A stretch of DNA of 64,000 nucleotides from Patulibacter minatonensis DSM 18081 (GCF_000519325.1 NZ_KI912613.1:3987859-4051858), one strand, 5' to 3'; shown: positions 35,503-44,220, counted from the stretch's first letter. The notes: generated by a model from the sequence alone, not told the origin. Numbers and translations: made by a program.

Positions 35503-36159
35503 TCAGCCGCGGCGGCGCGCCGCGCGATTGGTCGGCTGGCGCTGCTGGGCGACCTGCTCGGCGCGCTTCGCCTCGGCCTGCCGGGTGCGCTTGCGGGCGA
35601 GGGCGATCAGGACGCCGATGACGACGATCAGGACGATCACGCCGAGCGAGATGTTCGACGCCAGCGAGAGCCCGCCGAGCGGCCAGGAGATCAGCGCCGA
35701 GAGCCCGGTGCCGATCGCGACGACGCCGAGCAGCAGCAGGATGATGAGAAGCACGCCGCGGGCGCGCGCGAGGCCGCCCTGCGACGACGGCGGGACGAGC
35801 AGCCCGGAGAGCCGCAGCAGGAACAGCTGCCGGCCCGACGGACCCTCCTGGCCGAGGCGCTGGGCCGCGGCCTTCAGGTCACCGGAGCGCCGGTCGGCCA
35901 GGGCGAGCGCCGCCTCGGCCATCCGCCGGATCTGCGGACGCTCCTGGGGGCGGGCCGCGGCCATCGCCTCCTGGAAGTAGCCACGGGCCGCCGCGGCGTC
36001 GTAGCGCTCCGCCGCGCGGCTGCCGAGGATCGCCCGGGCCGCGGACCGGTTCTTGCTCTCGCGGAGGAGGTCGGCGTCGGAGCGCTGCTCGAGCTCCTGG
36101 ATCGCGGCGAGACCGCCGCGCTGCTCGATGCGCATCTGCCGCTGCTGCTGCTTGGCCAT
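35503..36159 (-). CDS. Hypothetical membrane protein with helical N-terminus
   Basis: A 218-residue protein of unknown function. Residues 1-115 are soluble and helical with charged heptad-like pattern (AERYDAAAARGYFQEAMAAARPQERPQ), reminiscent of a tetratricopeptide-like hairpin. Two strong membrane spans follow at about 132-160 (GVLLIILLLLGVVAIG) and 170-190 (ISLGVIVLIVVIGVLIAL), then a basic tail (ARKRTRQAEAKRAEQ). ATG 36159 is clear. It is divergent from the phosphoesterase by 69 bp. Codon use is like its neighbours, so it is a genuine gene. Confidence 0.65.
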   Translation of the reverse strand: MAKQQQRQMRIEQRGGLAAIQELEQRSDADLLRESKNRSAARAILGSRAAERYDAAAARGYFQEAMAAARPQERPQIRRMAEAALALADRRSGDLKAAAQRLGQEGPSGRQLFLLRLSGLLVPPSSQGGLARARGVLLIILLLLGVVAIGTGLSALISWPLGGLSLASNISLGVIVLIVVIGVLIALARKRTRQAEAKRAEQVAQQRQPTNRAARRRG

Positions 36160-36228
36160 GGACCCGCGATGGTACTCCGCACCGCGTCACGCCGCCCGGC
36201 ACGCCCGGTACGGCATGCTTCGCGGTGG

Positions 36229-37341
36229 ATGCGGACCCTCGTCATCTCCGACCTCCACCTCGGCGGACGGGGCGGACGCGACGTCCTCCGGCGCCCGGCC
36301 GCGCTGGAGGCCCTGCTCGACGCCCTGACGGACGTCGACCGGCTCGTCCTCCTCGGCGACGTCGTCGAGCTGCTCGAGGGCCGGACCTCCTCCGCGCTCG
36401 AGGACGCGCTCCCGACGCTGCGCCGGATCGGCCGGGCGATGCGCGGGCGCGAGGTCGTCGTCGTCCCCGGCAACCACGACCACCTGCTGATCCGCGCGTG
36501 GCTCCGGCGGCGCCGCGCGGACGAGCAGCCGCTCGGCGCCGCGACGCGGGTGCCCCGCGACGCCACCGAGCTCCTGTCGACCCTGACCGATGCCCTGCGC
36601 CCGGCGGGCGGCCGGCTCCGGGTGCACTACCCGGGCACGTGGCTCGGACCGCACGTCTACGCGCACCACGGCCACTACCTCGACACGCGCCTGACCGCCA
36701 CGCCCATCAGCCGACTGGTCGCCCGCGCCAACGCGTCGGAGACCGACGAGCTCGGTCCCGCCGACGCGTACGAGCTCGCCCGTGCGCCGACGGTCGCGGC
36801 GGCGTCCCTCGTCGTCCGCGACCTGCCGGAGGGGTTCGAGGAGGGCGTCGAGCGGATCGGCGGGTTCGCCCGCGCGATCGGCAAGGCGGTGCTCGGGCGG
36901 GACGGGGTGCCGACCGCCGCGGCGCAGGCCCGCAACGAGCGGATCGCCGCGGTGGGCTCGGTGTGGCTCGACCGTCGCCTCGAGCGCGCCGGTCTGGGCA
37001 GCCTGCTGCGGGTCGCGGACGACCTCGGCGTGCTCCCGCGCGCCCACCACGTCCTGTTCGGACACGTCCACCGACTCGGACCGCTGAACCGCGACGAGGC
37101 GCTCGGTCCCTGGCACCCCGACCCGAACGGGCCGTGGCTGTGGAACAGCGGCTCGTGGGTGTACGAGCCGCTCCTCGTGCGGTCGACGGACTCCGACGGC
37201 CCGTACTGGCCCGGCGGGGCGCTGCTGCTGCAGGACGACCGGACCCCGCAGGTCCTCGCGCTGTTGAAGGACGTGCCGCTCTCGGCGCTGCAGCCGCCGA
37301 CGTCGGCGGTCGAGGGGCCGGCGGAGGACGCCGGGGACTGA
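36229..37341 (+). CDS. Calcineurin-like metallophosphoesterase
   Basis: A 370-residue phosphoesterase with the five metal-binding blocks: VISDLHLGG at residues 4-12, LLGDVVELLE, VPGNHDHLL, YAHHGHYLD and FGHVHRLGP. The sequence between the last blocks is helical and long compared with UDP-2,3-diacylglucosamine hydrolase (LpxH), which shares the same opening; lipid A synthesis is not expected in this lineage, so the substrate is unknown. ATG 36229 lies 9 nt after a CATGCT box. It converges on mscL across a strong hairpin. Confidence 0.88.
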   Translation: MRTLVISDLHLGGRGGRDVLRRPAALEALLDALTDVDRLVLLGDVVELLEGRTSSALEDALPTLRRIGRAMRGREVVVVPGNHDHLLIRAWLRRRRADEQPLGAATRVPRDATELLSTLTDALRPAGGRLRVHYPGTWLGPHVYAHHGHYLDTRLTATPISRLVARANASETDELGPADAYELARAPTVAAASLVVRDLPEGFEEGVERIGGFARAIGKAVLGRDGVPTAAAQARNERIAAVGSVWLDRRLERAGLGSLLRVADDLGVLPRAHHVLFGHVHRLGPLNRDEALGPWHPDPNGPWLWNSGSWVYEPLLVRSTDSDGPYWPGGALLLQDDRTPQVLALLKDVPLSALQPPTSAVEGPAEDAGD

Positions 37342-37348
37342 CCGCCGG

Positions 37349-37375
37349 GACGGGCGGGCGGATCGCCCGCCCGTC
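37349..37375. terminator. Bidirectional hairpin between phosphoesterase gene and mscL
   Basis: A perfect 12-bp stem GACGGGCGGGCG/CGCCCGCCCGTC with a 3-nt loop, in the 44-bp gap between converging genes. Confidence 0.7.
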
Positions 37376-37385
37376 GCGTGACGGG

Positions 37386-37763
37386 CTAGGAGCGCGGGGC
37401 CGCCAGCGCGTCGCGGATCTCGGTCAGCAGCACGACCTCCTGGGTCGGCCCGGCCGTGTTCTCCTCGGCCTTGCGGCCGCGGGTCGCGCGCTCGATCGCG
37501 CGGACGATGAAGAACAGGACCGTCCCGATGATCAGGAAGTTGATGAACAGCGTGATGAACACGCCGATCTTGATCGGGGTGTCGCCGAGGTTGATGACCA
37601 CGTCGTCGAAGCTCGGCTTGCCGACGATCGCGGCGATGATCGGCATCAGGATGTCGTTCACGAGCGACTTGACGACCAGGCCGAACGCGGTGGCGAGGAT
37701 GAACGCCACCGCCACGTCGATCAGGCTGTCCTTGAACAGGAACTTCTTCAGGTCTTGAATCAC
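37386..37763 (-). CDS. mscL: Large-conductance mechanosensitive channel MscL
   Basis: A 125-residue channel that opens under membrane tension to release solutes on osmotic downshock. The amphipathic N-terminal helix and TM1 are FLFKDSLIDVAVAFILATAFGLVVKSLV, the periplasmic loop follows, TM2 is GVFITLFINFLIIGTVLFFIVRA, and a C-terminal helical bundle ends the protein. Where most MscL have RGN before TM1 this has KDS. GTG 37763 follows a GGAGG Shine-Dalgarno. Functionally it complements the OpuC uptake system encoded about 8 kb away. Confidence 0.95.
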   Translation of the reverse strand: MIQDLKKFLFKDSLIDVAVAFILATAFGLVVKSLVNDILMPIIAAIVGKPSFDDVVINLGDTPIKIGVFITLFINFLIIGTVLFFIVRAIERATRGRKAEENTAGPTQEVVLLTEIRDALAAPRS

Positions 37764-37939
37764 TGCGGCCTCCGGGGAAGGGGCGACGCGCGCGCGGGGG
37801 CTCCGCGAGCACGCCGGGGATGGGATCGCAGGTGGGTTCGACGCCGGACGGACCGTTCCTCCGCCCTCCCGAGGCCCTCCGGCCGGCGACGTCCCGCCCT
37901 CGTCCGGGGCGGGACGGCCGTCCGTGCCACGATGGTGCC

Positions 37940-38761
37940 GTGGCAGTCCCCTCCGGCGTCGACCCGCACGAGGTCCTGGGCGTGACCTCCGGCGCCCCGC
38001 CGGCCGACGTCACCGCCGCCTACCGGCGGCTCGCCAAGCGCTGGCACCCCGACCGCGCGCCGTCCGCGGAGGCCGCGGACCGGATGGCCCTGATCAACGC
38101 GGCGTACGACCAGCTGCGCGACGCGGCCGAGCGGGCGGCGTCCGGGGCGCCGGACGCCACGGGACCGGTGCCACGCACGTCGGGGTCCGCGGGCGCGCCG
38201 TCGTGGCCGCCACGCGGCACCGCGGGCCCCTGGGAGGACCGGGAGCCGCCGTCGGGACGGGCGCGGACCGGCGCGGCGGGGGAGGGGCTCGGGCCCGACG
38301 TCGATCCGCGGGCGCCCTGGACCCCGGGGCTCGACGGGCGGCTGCACGTGCCCGGCGGCGACCCGGGGCCGTCGGAGGTCCACCCCGGGCCGCGGGACGG
38401 GCTCGCGCCGGCGGTCCGCCGGGCGCTCGGGCTCGAGCTGCGCACCGCGCTGGAACCCGGCGAGACCGTCGGGCTGGTGGTGCCCGCGACGACGTGGGCG
38501 AGCCCCCAGACGACGCTCGTGGTCACCGACCGTCGCATCCTCTACCTGCTCGACGACGCCCCGGTGCACCGGGTGCGGGTGCTGCCCCTGGCGGACGTGA
38601 CCGACGTCCGCGTACGACCGCCGCGTCCCTGGCGGGGCGGGGCCCAGGTCGCGTGCACCGACCGCCGCGGACGGCGCACGACGTTCGGCGATCTGCCCCC
38701 GGCCACGGCCGCCGCCGTCGCGCGTCGCGTGCGGGCGGGAGCGGCCCGCACCGGCGCCTGA
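37940..38761 (+). CDS. J-domain protein with C-terminal PH-like domain
   Basis: A 273-residue protein. Residues ~7-65 form a J domain: DPHEVLGVTSGAPPADVTAAYRRLAKRWHPDRAPS contains the invariant HPD that stimulates DnaK-type ATPases. A Pro/Gly-rich linker with no zinc-finger cysteines follows. The last ~110 residues (LELRTALEPGETVGLVVPA, then LVVTDRRILYLLDDAPVHRVRVLPLADVTDV) resemble a bacterial PH-like domain, so it may recruit Hsp70 to a membrane or protein target. It is not the general chaperone DnaJ. GTG 37940 is assigned from the domain boundary. Confidence 0.75.
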   Translation: MAVPSGVDPHEVLGVTSGAPPADVTAAYRRLAKRWHPDRAPSAEAADRMALINAAYDQLRDAAERAASGAPDATGPVPRTSGSAGAPSWPPRGTAGPWEDREPPSGRARTGAAGEGLGPDVDPRAPWTPGLDGRLHVPGGDPGPSEVHPGPRDGLAPAVRRALGLELRTALEPGETVGLVVPATTWASPQTTLVVTDRRILYLLDDAPVHRVRVLPLADVTDVRVRPPRPWRGGAQVACTDRRGRRTTFGDLPPATAAAVARRVRAGAARTGA

Positions 38762-38794
38762 GGCGCGGTCAGGACGCCGCGCCGCCCCGGAGGC

Positions 38795-38800
38795 TAGGAT
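38795..38800 (+). promoter_or_regulatory. -10 box (TAGGAT) of the 28-residue microprotein
   Basis: TAGGAT ends 10 nt before ATG 38811 and starts 34 bp after the J-domain gene stop. Confidence 0.45.
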
Positions 38801-38810
38801 GCGACGCGCA

Positions 38811-38897
38811 ATGGACGACTGGTCGCTCGGAATCACCCTCATCCTCGCCGCGGTCGTGCTGGCCTACGGCATCAACCTCGCCGCCGGCGCGGTCTGA
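38811..38897 (+). CDS. 28-residue single-span membrane microprotein
   Basis: A short open frame with a start (ATG), a stop (TGA 38895-38897), an acidic N-terminus (MDDWSLG) and one uninterrupted hydrophobic helix (ITLILAAVVLAYGINLAAG) to the end. Third codon positions are mostly G or C like the neighbours. A TAGGAT -10 box 10 nt before the ATG matches the promoter spacing of other genes in the window. It has the size and shape of accessory membrane peptides such as KdpF, but no kdp genes are near and I recognise no family. Confidence 0.5.
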   Translation: MDDWSLGITLILAAVVLAYGINLAAGAV

Positions 38898-38999
38898 GCC
38901 ACAACGCCGGGGCACCCGCCTCGGCCCCAGCGGCGGCGCGCCACGTTGCACGCCGGACTGCGGGCGCACCCGCACCGGGCGACTACGGTCCCCCGGCCG

Positions 39000-40079
39000 A
39001 TGGTGCATCAGACCCCTCGTGCCGCGGTCGCCGTCCTGACCGCAGGCCTCCTCCTCGTCCCGTCAGCGGGCGCCGCGTCCACGTCGTCCCTCCAGGGGAG
39101 GCTCGACGCGCAGCAGCGCCGCGCCCAGGGTGCCCGTCAGGGCCTGCACGCGGACCGCATGCGCCTGAAGGCCGTCACGGCGAGGGTGCAGGAGCTCGAG
39201 GCCCAGCTGGCGCCGCTCGACGCCGACCTCGACCGCGACGCCGCGCGGCTGGACCAGCTGCAGACGGAGCTCCGCGACACCCGCGCCCGGCTCGTGAAGC
39301 TCCGCGCCGAGTCCGCCCGCGACCAGAAGGTCCTCGCCGCGCAGCTCGTGGCCCAGTACGAGGACCCGCGGCCCGGCCTCGCCGAGGTCGTCCTGAACGC
39401 CCGCGGGTACTCGGACCTGCTCTCCCGCGTCGGCCAGCTCAAGCAGGTCGCCAGGCGCAACGCCGAGGTCACGGTCGCCGTGACGAAGGCGAAGACGGCC
39501 GCCGACAGCACGGCGAAGCACCTCCAGGAGCTCTCCGAGAGCAAGGCCGCGACCGTCGCCTCCGAGCGCACGCGCCGCGACGCCGTCGCCCACGTGCGGC
39601 TCGAGGTCGTCCAGCAGCAGGCCTCGATCGAGCGCTCCCGCGACGCCCACAGCGCGCGATTGAAGTCTCTCGGGCGCCGGGAGGACGCGCTCCGCAAGCA
39701 GCTCGTCAAGGCCCAGCGCGCCGCGGCCAAGGCCGCCGGCGTGCCGCTGTCGGGCGGCACCACCCCGCAGGGCGGCTACGGGTTCTTCCCCGCCGCCGGG
39801 ACGAACTACTCGGTGCACGACGAGCCCGAGCTGGCGCAGCGCCTGAACAAGATGGGCAAGGAGCTGCACCTCCACCTGATCGGGCTCTCCGGCTACCGGA
39901 CCCCGCAGCACTCCGTCGAGGTCGGCGGGTTCGCGAACGACCCGCACACGCGCGGCGAGGCCTCCGACACGCCCGGGCTCGAGGGCGTGCCCGAGGCGAC
40001 GCTGAACGCCTACGGCCTCACCCGGCCCTTCGCCGGCGCCGCAGAAGCCGACCACGTGCAGCTCCACGGCGCCGGATGA
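39000..40079 (+). CDS. Secreted coiled-coil peptidoglycan hydrolase-like protein (M15-type C-terminus)
   Basis: A 359-residue exported protein. The signal peptide (AAVAVLTAGLLLVPSAGAAS) ends near residue 27. Residues ~30-235 are a long coiled coil with an EnvC/PcsB-like pattern (RVQELEAQLAPLDADLDRD, VAQYEDPRPGLAEVVLNARGYSDLLSRVGQL). The C-terminal ~90 residues (LIGLSGYRTPQHSVEVGGFA, then NDPHTRGEASDTPGL and EADHVQLHG) resemble the D-Ala-D-Ala peptidase/M15 fold, with His and Asp placed as zinc ligands. It probably cleaves or recognises wall peptides, the coil acting as spacer or regulator. ATG 39000 lies 10 nt after TACGGT. Confidence 0.75.
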   Translation: MVHQTPRAAVAVLTAGLLLVPSAGAASTSSLQGRLDAQQRRAQGARQGLHADRMRLKAVTARVQELEAQLAPLDADLDRDAARLDQLQTELRDTRARLVKLRAESARDQKVLAAQLVAQYEDPRPGLAEVVLNARGYSDLLSRVGQLKQVARRNAEVTVAVTKAKTAADSTAKHLQELSESKAATVASERTRRDAVAHVRLEVVQQQASIERSRDAHSARLKSLGRREDALRKQLVKAQRAAAKAAGVPLSGGTTPQGGYGFFPAAGTNYSVHDEPELAQRLNKMGKELHLHLIGLSGYRTPQHSVEVGGFANDPHTRGEASDTPGLEGVPEATLNAYGLTRPFAGAAEADHVQLHGAG

Positions 40080-40154
40080 GGGCCTGCGCGCCAGGACCCG
40101 CGTTCCCGCGCCACGACTGACGATTCGGCGGCGCGGACCGCGGTCCGGGAGGGC

Positions 40155-40160
40155 TACATT
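40155..40160 (+). promoter_or_regulatory. -10 box (TACATT) of the L,D-transpeptidase gene, leaderless type
   Basis: TACATT ends 6 nt before ATG 40167. Confidence 0.5.
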
Positions 40161-40166
40161 CGGGGT

Positions 40167-41297
40167 ATGACGACGCCTGCGTCCCGCCGTCTCGCCGTCC
40201 CGCTCGCCGTCGTGCTCGTCGCCGGCGCGGGGCTCGCGGGATGTGGCGGCTCCGACGACCCGGCCGCCGCCGGGAGCTCCTCGACCGACGCCGCCCGGAC
40301 GACGCCGGAGGCCACCACCGGCCCGGCCACCACGATCACCCGCTGGCCGAAGCGGACGGACCGCGACGGGACCGCGAACGTGAACGTCGAGCTGTCCGCG
40401 GCGCCGGCTCCCGGATCGCCCCGCCCGACGATCAGCCCGAAGGTCGCGGGAACCTGGTCCACGCACGGCACCACGGAGTCCTTCACGCCGACGGCCACGC
40501 TCACCCCGTGCGCGAGCTACACGCTGAAGGTGCCCGCGAGGACGACGGGTACGGGGCAGTCCGCGCTCGGCCGGACGCGCACCGCGCACCTGAAGGTCGC
40601 GTGCCCCGGTGACCGCGCGGCGGAGAACGCGCTCGCGCACCTGCGCTACCTGCCGGTGCGGGTCAGCGGCGGCGGCACGACGAGGCTGCCGTCCTCGGGG
40701 GCCGTCTCGCGCAAGGCGGCCGCGAAGCAGCTGTTCCGGCCGACCGGGAGGCTCGTCGCCCGGTACGACGACGCCCCGAAGGTCGTCTCGGGCAAGCGGA
40801 CCGAGGCCCTGCAGGGCGCGATCATGGCCTTCCAGCACCGGCGCGGGCTGGACGTCGACGGCTACATGGGGCCCGCGACCTGGCGGTCGCTGCTCTCGGC
40901 GCTCACCCAGGACCAGCGCGCGCAGGGTCCCTACACGTGGGTGACCGTCCACAAGGGCGGCAACGAGAGCCTCACGGTCCACCGCGCCGGTGCGACCGTG
41001 CTGACCACGGTGGCCAACACCGGGGCGCCCGGGGCGGAGACCCCGTCGGGCTCGTTCCCGATCTTCGAGCACACCCCGGCGTCCGACATGAGCGGCACGA
41101 ACCCCGACGGCTCGCACTACAGCGACCCCGGCGTGCCGTGGGTCAGCTACTTCCACAACGGCGACGCCGTCCATGGGTTCGAGCGCGCGTCGTACGGCAG
41201 CCAGCAGTCCGCCGGCTGCGTCGAGCTGCCGATCGCGACCGCGAAGAAGGTCTACGGGATGCTCGACATCGGCGACCTGGTGATCGTCTCCAGCTGA
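40167..41297 (+). CDS. L,D-transpeptidase lipoprotein (YkuD) with peptidoglycan-binding domain
   Basis: A 376-residue lipoprotein (lipobox GLAGC) for outer-face peptidoglycan work. An Ig-like region comes first (about 70-145), then a PG_binding_1 domain (EALQGAIMAFQHRRGLDVDGYMGPATWRSLL, about 215-245), then a YkuD catalytic domain (about 255-376). The catalytic motif is HGFERASYGSQQSAGCVELP with His336 and Cys351. It forms 3-3 cross-links or attaches proteins. It follows the M15-like gene on the same strand after 87 bp with its own TACATT -10 box 6 nt from the ATG. Confidence 0.93.
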   Translation: MTTPASRRLAVPLAVVLVAGAGLAGCGGSDDPAAAGSSSTDAARTTPEATTGPATTITRWPKRTDRDGTANVNVELSAAPAPGSPRPTISPKVAGTWSTHGTTESFTPTATLTPCASYTLKVPARTTGTGQSALGRTRTAHLKVACPGDRAAENALAHLRYLPVRVSGGGTTRLPSSGAVSRKAAAKQLFRPTGRLVARYDDAPKVVSGKRTEALQGAIMAFQHRRGLDVDGYMGPATWRSLLSALTQDQRAQGPYTWVTVHKGGNESLTVHRAGATVLTTVANTGAPGAETPSGSFPIFEHTPASDMSGTNPDGSHYSDPGVPWVSYFHNGDAVHGFERASYGSQQSAGCVELPIATAKKVYGMLDIGDLVIVSS

Positions 41298-41315
41298 CCT
41301 CCGGCCGGCGGGGCG

Positions 41316-41780
41316 TCAGTCCCGCAACTCGGCCCGCAGGTGGGCGACGAGACCGTCCAGCGACGCCGCGATGATCCCGCCGGTCGCCTCGACGAACGAG
41401 GCGACCTGGAGGTTCAGCGGCACGCCGGGCTCACCGGCCTGGCGCAGGTCGCTCCGGATCCCGTGGCAGCGCAGCCCCAGCCCGGCGGCGTAGCCGAGCT
41501 CGCCGACCGTCCCGCTGTCGGCCTCCTGCCCGTCGAGCTGCGCGATCAGCATCGTGCACGACCGGATCGCCTCGATGTTCCGTCGGCCGATCTCCAGGGC
41601 GATCTCGCGGTGCCGCCCGGCCTCGTACGCGGCGGTGATCTCGGCCTCGGTCGTCAGCGACCACGGGTCGACGGGATCGACGACCTCCACCAGTGCCGGG
41701 AGCAGGACGTCGGCGTACCAGGGACGCGTGGTCTCGGAGAAGCCGAGCGGGGAGGCGACGTAGCAGCGGGGGCGGGGCAC
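41316..41780 (-). CDS. Nucleoside 2-deoxyribosyltransferase-like protein
   Basis: A 154-residue protein of the Nuc_deoxyrib_tr family: CYVASPLGFSETTRPWYADVLLPAL at the N-terminus, then IGRRNIEAIRSCTMLIAQLDGQEADSGTVGELGYAAGLG, which contains the catalytic Glu block (DSGTVGELGYA). Members exchange bases between deoxynucleosides or hydrolyse nucleoside monophosphates. The GTG start at 41780 is the first available in frame. It lies 49 bp from the MFS gene in the same direction and may be expressed with it, though the products have no obvious shared pathway. Confidence 0.8.
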   Translation of the reverse strand: MPRPRCYVASPLGFSETTRPWYADVLLPALVEVVDPVDPWSLTTEAEITAAYEAGRHREIALEIGRRNIEAIRSCTMLIAQLDGQEADSGTVGELGYAAGLGLRCHGIRSDLRQAGEPGVPLNLQVASFVEATGGIIAASLDGLVAHLRAELRD

Positions 41781-41829
41781 GCCGCGGACGCTACCGTCGT
41801 CCGGCCGGACGGACCGCGCCCGACCCGGC

Positions 41830-43251
41830 TCAATCGGCCGGGACCGCCGTCGCCGCGGTGATCCGCCCGCGGCCGGGGATCGCGACCGAGATCGCGATCG
41901 CGACCACGAGCGCGCCCGCGCACATGAGGAAGCCCGCCGTGTAGGCGCCCTCCGACGGCAGACCCGTCGCGGCCACGAGGGTGCCGGCGAGGATCGTCCC
42001 CGCCAGCTGCGCGCCGACGGCACCGCCGATCGTCCGCATCACGGTGTTCATGCCGGTCGCGATGCCCGTCTGGTCCTGCCGGACCGCGACGACGATGAGG
42101 TTCGCCAGCGCCGCGAACGACAGGCCGAGGCCCACGCCCAGGAGCGCGGAGGCGAGGTACACCTGCCAGTGCTCGGTGTGGGCGAACGCGAGCAGTGCGT
42201 ACGCGGCGGCGGTCACTGCGCACCCGGCGAGCAGCGACGCCCGCGCGCCGAAGCGCCGCTCGATCTTCCCGGTGAACTGGCCGACGAGGAGCATCGCGAC
42301 CGTCGACGGCAGCAGGAACAGGCCGGCGGCGGTCACCGACGAGCCGAACCCGTAGCCCGTCGACGTCGGCTCCTGCACGAACTGCGGGATCAGGATGAAC
42401 GAGGTGTAGAGGCCGACGCCCACCAGCAGCGCGGCGGCGTTCGTGGTCCAGACGCCACGGATCCGCATCATGCGCATGTCGACGAGGGGGTCCGTGGCCC
42501 CGGTCTCGTTGCGGATCCATGCGCCGAGGACGAGGAGCGCGACGACGAGCATCGCCAGCGTCTTCGGCGACCCCCAGCCCCAGTCCGACGCCTGGCTGAC
42601 GCCGAGCAGCAGCACCGACAGCCCGAGCGAGAGCAGGAGCGCGCCGGTCCAGTTGATCGATCCCGGCGCGCGGACGGGCGACTCGGGCACGTACCGCCAG
42701 GTCAGCGCGGCGGAGGCGACGATCGCGACGAGCGGGATCCAGAAGAGCCAGTGGTAGCTCAGGTTGTCGACGATCACGCCGGCGAGGACGACGCCGAGAC
42801 CGCCGCCGATGCCGAGCAGCGACGACATCATCCCGATGGCCCCGGCCACCCGTTCGCGCGGGAACTCGTCGCGGATGATCGAGAACGCGAGCGGGAAGAT
42901 CCCGCCCGCGGCGCCCTGCACGATGCGCCCGGCGATCAGCAGCGGCAGCGAGGTGGCGACGGCCGACATCAGCGTCCCGACGCCGAGCGCGACCAGCACC
43001 CAGAAGAGGACCCGCTCCTTGCCGTGGATGTCCCCGAGCCGACCGAGGATCGGCGTCGCGACCGACGCCGCGAGCAGGTACGACGTGAGGATCCAGCTGA
43101 CGGCCGAGGCCGAGGCGCCCGTGGCCTCCTGGATGTCCGGCAGCGCGGGGGCGACCAGCGACTGCAGGAGCGAGTAGGAGACCGCGCCGAGGGACAGGAC
43201 GGCGAGCGTCAGGGTGGGGGGTGATCGGCGCGCGACGTCGGTCGATGACAC
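41830..43251 (-). CDS. MFS drug/H+ antiporter, 14-TM DHA2 (EmrB/QacA) type
   Basis: A 473-residue membrane transporter. The opening LVAPALPDIQEATGASASAVSWILTSYLLAASVATPILGRLGDIHG is the DHA2 family motif A region, and SIIRDEFPRERVAGAIGMMSSLLGIGGGLGVVLAGVI is motif C, the antiporter signature. About 13-14 hydrophobic spans can be counted. The export substrate is unknown. GTG 43251 has an excellent AGGAGG Shine-Dalgarno 5 nt upstream, unlike most genes here, so this mRNA has a real leader. It is divergent from the DUF3159 gene by 186 bp. Confidence 0.9.
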   Translation of the reverse strand: MSSTDVARRSPPTLTLAVLSLGAVSYSLLQSLVAPALPDIQEATGASASAVSWILTSYLLAASVATPILGRLGDIHGKERVLFWVLVALGVGTLMSAVATSLPLLIAGRIVQGAAGGIFPLAFSIIRDEFPRERVAGAIGMMSSLLGIGGGLGVVLAGVIVDNLSYHWLFWIPLVAIVASAALTWRYVPESPVRAPGSINWTGALLLSLGLSVLLLGVSQASDWGWGSPKTLAMLVVALLVLGAWIRNETGATDPLVDMRMMRIRGVWTTNAAALLVGVGLYTSFILIPQFVQEPTSTGYGFGSSVTAAGLFLLPSTVAMLLVGQFTGKIERRFGARASLLAGCAVTAAAYALLAFAHTEHWQVYLASALLGVGLGLSFAALANLIVVAVRQDQTGIATGMNTVMRTIGGAVGAQLAGTILAGTLVAATGLPSEGAYTAGFLMCAGALVVAIAISVAIPGRGRITAATAVPAD

Positions 43252-43423
43252 GGGGCCTCCTGGAGGACTGGTTCACGGCGGCGAAGCCCTCGGGATCCAC
43301 CGCTGCCGCATACAAGTATCGCACGGGTCCGGACCACGGTCCGCGTTCGTTCCCGGCACCGGTTGGAGGGATCGACGAACGGCGGCGCCGACGCGGTCCG
43401 GGGGACAGGAGGTGGCGCGCCGG

Positions 43424-43429
43424 TACCCT
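43424..43429 (+). promoter_or_regulatory. -10 box (TACCCT) of the DUF3159 gene, leaderless type
   Basis: TACCCT ends 8 nt before GTG 43438. Confidence 0.5.
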
Positions 43430-43437
43430 CCCTGCCC

Positions 43438-44148
43438 GTGACCGCGTCGCCCGCCGAACCGTCCCCCGACCCCGCCGACGGGACCGGTCCGGCGTCCGAG
43501 CCGGCCGCCGACCGGGCGCCCGCCCGCAAGGCCGTGGAGCCGCCGTCGCTCCTGGACGCCGTCGGCGGGCCGCTCGGGGTCGCCGAGTCGTCGGTCCCGG
43601 CCGCCCTCTTCGTGTCCGTCTACACGATCGGCGGGCACGACGCCACGATCGCCGCGATCGTCGCGGTCGTCGTCGGCGCGTCGCTGACGATCGCGCGCCT
43701 GGTGCGCGGTCAGACGCTGCAGTTCGCGCTCTCCGGGCTCTTCGGCATCGCCCTGGCGGGGTTCATCGTCGCCAAGACCGGCAACGCGTCGGACTTCTTC
43801 CTCCCCGGGATCCTCATCAACATCGGCTACGCCGGGGCCTACCTCGTGTCGATCCTCGTCCGCTGGCCGATCATGGGGCTCCTGATCGGCAGCCTCACGG
43901 GCGATCCGACCGGCTGGCGGAAGGACCCGCTGCTCACCCGGACCTACGTGCGGATCACGTGGATCTGGGTGGGGCTGTTCCTGCTGCGGGTGGCCGTGCA
44001 GCTGCCGCTCTACCTCGCCGACGCGGTGGCGGCGCAGGGCGTCGCCCGGGTCACCATGGGCATCCCGCTGTTCGCGTTCGGGCTCTGGCTGACGTTCCTG
44101 ATGGTCAAGCGCGCCGAGGCGAACGCCGCCACCACCGCCATCGCCTGA
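43438..44148 (+). CDS. DUF3159 membrane protein
   Basis: A 236-residue protein of the actinobacterial DUF3159 family. A Pro/Ala-rich cytoplasmic N-terminus (~40 residues) is followed by about six membrane spans, starting with SSVPAALFVSVYTIGGHD and TIAAIVAVVVGASLTIARL. Conserved blocks include LQFALSGLFGIALAGFIVAKTG, FFLPGILINIGYAGAYLVSILVRWPIMGLL and WIWVGLFLLRVAVQLPLYLAD. The function is not known. GTG 43438 is the likely leaderless start. It converges on topoisomerase IB across two hairpins. Confidence 0.85.
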   Translation: MTASPAEPSPDPADGTGPASEPAADRAPARKAVEPPSLLDAVGGPLGVAESSVPAALFVSVYTIGGHDATIAAIVAVVVGASLTIARLVRGQTLQFALSGLFGIALAGFIVAKTGNASDFFLPGILINIGYAGAYLVSILVRWPIMGLLIGSLTGDPTGWRKDPLLTRTYVRITWIWVGLFLLRVAVQLPLYLADAVAAQGVARVTMGIPLFAFGLWLTFLMVKRAEANAATTAIA

Positions 44149-44173
44149 GCCACGGCACGAGCGCCGTCGACGG

Positions 44174-44211
44174 GTCCCCGGCGCTCCGGGGACGGGAGGC
44201 CTCGACCTCCC
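44174..44211. terminator. Two tandem hairpins between DUF3159 and topoisomerase IB genes
   Basis: GTCCCCGG/CCGGGGAC around a 4-nt loop (44174-44193), then GGGAGG/CCTCCC around a 6-nt loop (44194-44211). They sit in the 72-bp gap between converging genes. Confidence 0.55.
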
Positions 44212-44220
44212 GGAGCCGGC

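Noticed and set aside
36229-37341. Metallophosphoesterase as LpxH
   Set aside because: The opening motif is similar, but the protein is much longer and no lipid A genes or other outer-membrane genes are seen; this type of organism is not expected to make lipid A.
38811-38897. Microprotein as KdpF
   Set aside because: Size and topology are similar, but there is no kdpABC nearby and the residue pattern does not match what I know of KdpF.
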